A stretch of DNA of 64,000 nt. Origin: Latrodectus hesperus. Its lineage: Eukaryota > Arthropoda > Arachnida > Araneae > Theridiidae. The translations under genes and the position numbers were made by a program. The notes beneath the pieces were generated by a model. That model did no database searches, had not been told where the DNA came from, and worked only from the letters and a program-made list of their open reading frames with translations. Location of the stretch: NCBI GenBank assembly GCA_037975125.1, contig CM075852.1:20271025-20335024 (forward strand). The letters run 5' to 3'. Below are positions 60,305-64,000 of the stretch, piece after piece; within the stretch, counting starts at the first letter, position 1; each line of letters begins with the position of its first letter.

Positions 60305-63076
60305 TATGTTGCTATATTATGAGCATAAGATCTATAACACTATTTATTAAAAGAAATTATTTTGCATGTGTCCTACAAATATATTTAGCATAATATTTCT
60401 AATTCTATGTTATGTTCATTATTTTTAAAATATTGCATTATTATTTTCTTTGATTATCTATAGTCTCATTTTACAAAATAAGTATTTCAATTTTTGGATA
60501 AGAAATGCATAAATCACATTTTTTTGTAAATTTTAATGTTAATTCTTTTTTAGTATTTTTTATAATAAATTTTAAAGTAAATTTTAATTTTAATAAAATT
60601 TATTCTTGTTTAATTAATTACTATATGTACATTTAATTATCTATTTTTATAATAACTTAATTTTTGATTTCCGTTTTGTTGAAGCTAAGAAAACACTTAT
60701 CAAAAAAATGGGGTAAAAACTATCTTTGATAACATAATTGCACTGGGAACCAAATTTTGGTTTTAATCAGATATAAAAATAAGCATTTTAATTAGATCAA
60801 TTTGACACCCACATATCAAATTTTTAATTTTTAAATTAATTATTTACATAAACAAAGTATGATGATGATTTTACATTGAATTTAGAATTTAATGAATTAC
60901 TAAATTCGTTCCAAATAATTACTATAAATGGAGGACTACTATATCTAATTTGGAAACAAATCTCATAAACATTTTGCGCCTTTTTGCTTAGAATTAAATG
61001 AAACTTCCTTCCTTCTCATTAAGGAAGTCAAATTATTTTTCTTATTAAAATAAAGATTATTTTGAAGGAAAATTTTGATAATGATTACCATATTTACATG
61101 ATTAATTAGAAAAATTGGGCACAGAATAACTAATAATGAAATTTTGAGGTATAATAATAAAATCATGAATTGTTTAAATAAACAATATTTTATTTTGCTT
61201 TTTCATTATTCTAATGAAAATAGGGGATACTGACAATTGTTAAAATATTATCAAACCAAGCTATAATTAAATGTTTGTCGAAAGTTGTAAAGTTCCGAGG
61301 TATTTTCAAGCTATTATTTTCCGTAGTTCGATTAACGTAATTTATATTTATGTTTTTTATTAGATTTTTTTAATTATAATAAAGTTCAATTACTTGAAAC
61401 AGTTTAAGAATTTTATTTTATAAATTATTTTAAAAATAGTAGATTACGGTGGTATGGAAAATATTTCAGCCACAGAGTAATTGTCGTCGTGACAAGTTTT
61501 TGGCACTTTCATAACCAACTAAAATATTTCATATGTATCACTGTCTAAATAATTAAATGAAACTTTTCACAATTTTCTTTTAGCATTTTCATATTCACTT
61601 CATATTCAAATCTCATCTGGTTCTGAACTCATATTTTAAGTAAATTCAATTTTTGAAAACCATTTAATTTTGTGTTGAATTGTTAAAACATAACATAAAA
61701 TATTTTTAATTTCCAAGCATTAAATTAAGTGAAGTAAAATTATGAATGACTATTATGGACTGCCTAAAGTATTTACTTTTCATTCATTTATACTTTATTT
61801 TAACTTTTTAAAAGTACATAAATTATTCATATAACCTATACTTCCATTGTCTTTTATCTTAAAGCAGCAACACTTAGAAATTTTTTATTGAAATTAACCA
61901 AGTTTTATTTATATATGTACACAAAGAATTAAAAGTATTTTGTGATTAATTTAAAATACACAATATTACCTAAAATAAATTACATAGGAGTAATATCATA
62001 TCAGTACTTGAAGAAATCCTTGGCATTTTATCTACTTTGACAAATGGCTTAAATTAAAAATAATCGGAAGAAAATTAAAAAAAAAAATTACAAACAATAA
62101 ATTGATTGAATTTTTTTCAACTTTTTCAATTTTTAATTCATTATCAAATTGCTCATTTTAAAATGTATATAATTTACAAATCAGTTTCAAACTTTTTGGG
62201 AAACATCTTTTCAAAATTTTTTGAAGAGGTAAATTGTAAAAGAGTTCGTCCCCAAATATCCATAATACACACATTATTTCTTCAGTATTGACTTCATTTA
62301 TTTATTTAGTCCTTATCTCAGTAATATTGTAATTTGATGATGAATTACTGACAATGTAATTGGGTAATGTGATATTAGAAATCTTAACTTTTATATGTAG
62401 AAATTTTGATAATAAACAATTTTTTTATCTTTGCTATCCCACAAGATGTTGAGATACTTTACACAAGATGTTACACAACTTTATTATTTGGAAAGGAATA
62501 TGAAACAAAGCCTTACATCTAATATCAGATTCTAAATAGGAAACTTGAGTAAATAGTAACAAAGTTCGATTCGAAAAGCTGTTGAACTGTTCGAAAATTT
62601 CTAACTGGACTTAAAATAAAATATACTATTATTGAACAAAAATAGTTTGTTGATTTTTTGAGGAATAACTTTGGTTATAATTTATTAGAAGTTTTATTTG
62701 AAATTAAAACTGTTGAACATTATTTAAAATAATGTAGTGTTACTTTAATTTTATAAATAATTGAAATATAAAGCATCAAATTATTTAATATTGATTTCAT
62801 CTATATTTCATTATATTGAATTATTTTTATTTATTAATTTTTTGATAAATGCAATGACTAAAAATATTAAAAAGAATTGAAAATACTAATAGAAATAAAT
62901 AATAAGAAATATTTAATAGAAAGTAGAGTTTATAAAATAATAAACAATAGTAAGACAAATAAGTATATTATTACATTTAATATGAAATATGTCAATGAAA
63001 AATTGCTTGCTTTGAAAGAAACTGTTAATGTGTTTGTAATGTACATCAGTCAATTACAGTGGTTTTTTTCCTCTAG

Positions 63077-63120
63077 GAACTTATATTTTACTGTATTACC
63101 ATACAATAAAATATAAGTTC
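63077..63120. repeat. 14-bp perfect inverted repeat
   Basis: GAACTTATATTTTA (63077-63090) and TAAAATATAAGTTC (63107-63120) are separated by 16 bp. Confidence 0.9.
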
Positions 63121-63452
63121 ATAGTTTTGAAACTAACATTATTATTATTAAACAAATTTAGCATTTTAAATAAAAATTACTATATAGCTTAACTATGCAT
63201 CATAAAATATATTAATGAATATGAATGTCGAATATAGTATATCCTTAGCACATACATATAAACTTTCATTTACATAAAATACAGAATACATATAATATCT
63301 GATATTATATGCTAACCATTTATAGAGAAAATTTTGTGCAAATGTTAAGGTGTACGTATTATATTTGAATTGGAATTAAATTATCTTAAAGAATAAATAA
63401 TACGTAACAATTTAAGCAAACTATTTCAAATTCAGAGATTCTTTATAATTAC

Positions 63453-63482
63453 ATAAATTTCATATATAAATATGAAATTTAT
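63453..63482. repeat. 13-bp perfect inverted repeat
   Basis: ATAAATTTCATAT (63453-63465) and ATATGAAATTTAT (63470-63482) flank an ATAA centre. Confidence 0.9.
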
Positions 63483-64000
63483 AATTTAAAATCAAACCTT
63501 CTTAAATATATTATTATGGATAGTTAAATATTTATTTATTTTGTATTTAATAGCAATAATAAAATAATTTTAAGGTATACAATGTAGTATTTTTTAAAAT
63601 ATTAATGCTGTTACAAAACATTTCTGCACTTTTTTTATCAAGAGATGTTAAAAGAAAGAAACACATTAATTGCAATAAATTATTCAATTATTACTTTATT
63701 AATACAGTCTTTTGTGTTATTTCAATGGATAATAGATTTAAACATTTATTATTTGATAAATATTTTGAAGTAAAAAATACGGTGTTAAGTGTTGTGTTAT
63801 TCTAATTTAAAATTTATTATGAAATTTTGTAATAAAAGAACTTTAATAGAAATATTAATGCAGTTAATTTGATGTAGCTATTTAACATTTAAAATATTGG
63901 TTTCATCTTTGTTAAATTCCTGAATTTCCTTGATTTTTTATTCATCTGATTTTCTGTCATAAAATGTTGTAAAAATTTCATATCATTAATCTCCACTGGA

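Larger units (their letters stand above)
60307..64000. other. AT-rich DNA without recognisable feature
   Basis: Short open frames such as 62877-63116 and 63605-63805 have no recognisable motif. Two perfect hairpins lie at 63077-63120 and 63453-63482. Confidence 0.45.

Overview
The window is an AT-rich stretch of a eukaryotic, most probably arachnid (spider) genome. The grounds are long (TA)n microsatellites, tRNA-headed SINEs with target-site duplications, GT-AG introns, and jockey-like and RNase H-bearing LINEs that resemble repeats I associate with spider genomes; the species-level guess is inference. No host protein-coding gene is recognised with confidence. Almost everything that can be named is a transposable element or its remains, separated by AT-rich DNA without recognisable content.

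Layout. 0-10 kb: a dead RNase H-type LINE tail (2.4-2.9 kb), a 1.04-kb piggyBac derivative with TTAA ends (3.08-4.12 kb), a Tc1-type transposon (4.77-8.93 kb) whose transposase gene is split by a 2.66-kb hAT element, and a second LINE tail (9.4-9.9 kb). 10-31 kb: Tc1/mariner fragments at 14.9, 20.4, 23.4, 26.0-27.0 and about 30 kb; SINEs at 15.4, 17.1, 22.4 and 25.1 kb; a 5S rRNA-derived pseudogene (17.8-18.4 kb) interrupted by a SINE; a second LINE class (18.8-19.8 kb); and a three-unit 119-bp tandem array (21.8-22.2 kb). 31-35 kb: four long TA-rich microsatellites, two of which flank a mariner-class element with roughly 300-bp terminal inverted repeats.

35.9-41.3 kb holds the most informative element: an ISL2EU-like DNA transposon with two convergent genes, a spliced THAP-domain transposase (+) and a SWIM/YqaJ-nuclease protein (-). 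An internal deletion has fused their 3' ends, so both proteins lack their C-terminal parts. 43.4-46.9 kb is a 5'-truncated jockey-like LINE (-) with ORF1 and ORF2 overlapping by 8 nt and a SINE inside its endonuclease region. 48.4-49.0 kb is a decayed Tc1 remnant, 57.2 kb a full-length SINE, and 58.9-60.3 kb a complete, nearly intact Tc1-like transposon whose transposase is broken by only two TGA codons. The rest, including 50.9-57.2 kb and 60.3-64 kb, is AT-rich sequence in which I recognise nothing.

The elements do not form a pathway. They record successive insertions whose order is readable: Tc1 before hAT, LINE before SINE, and 5S copy before SINE.
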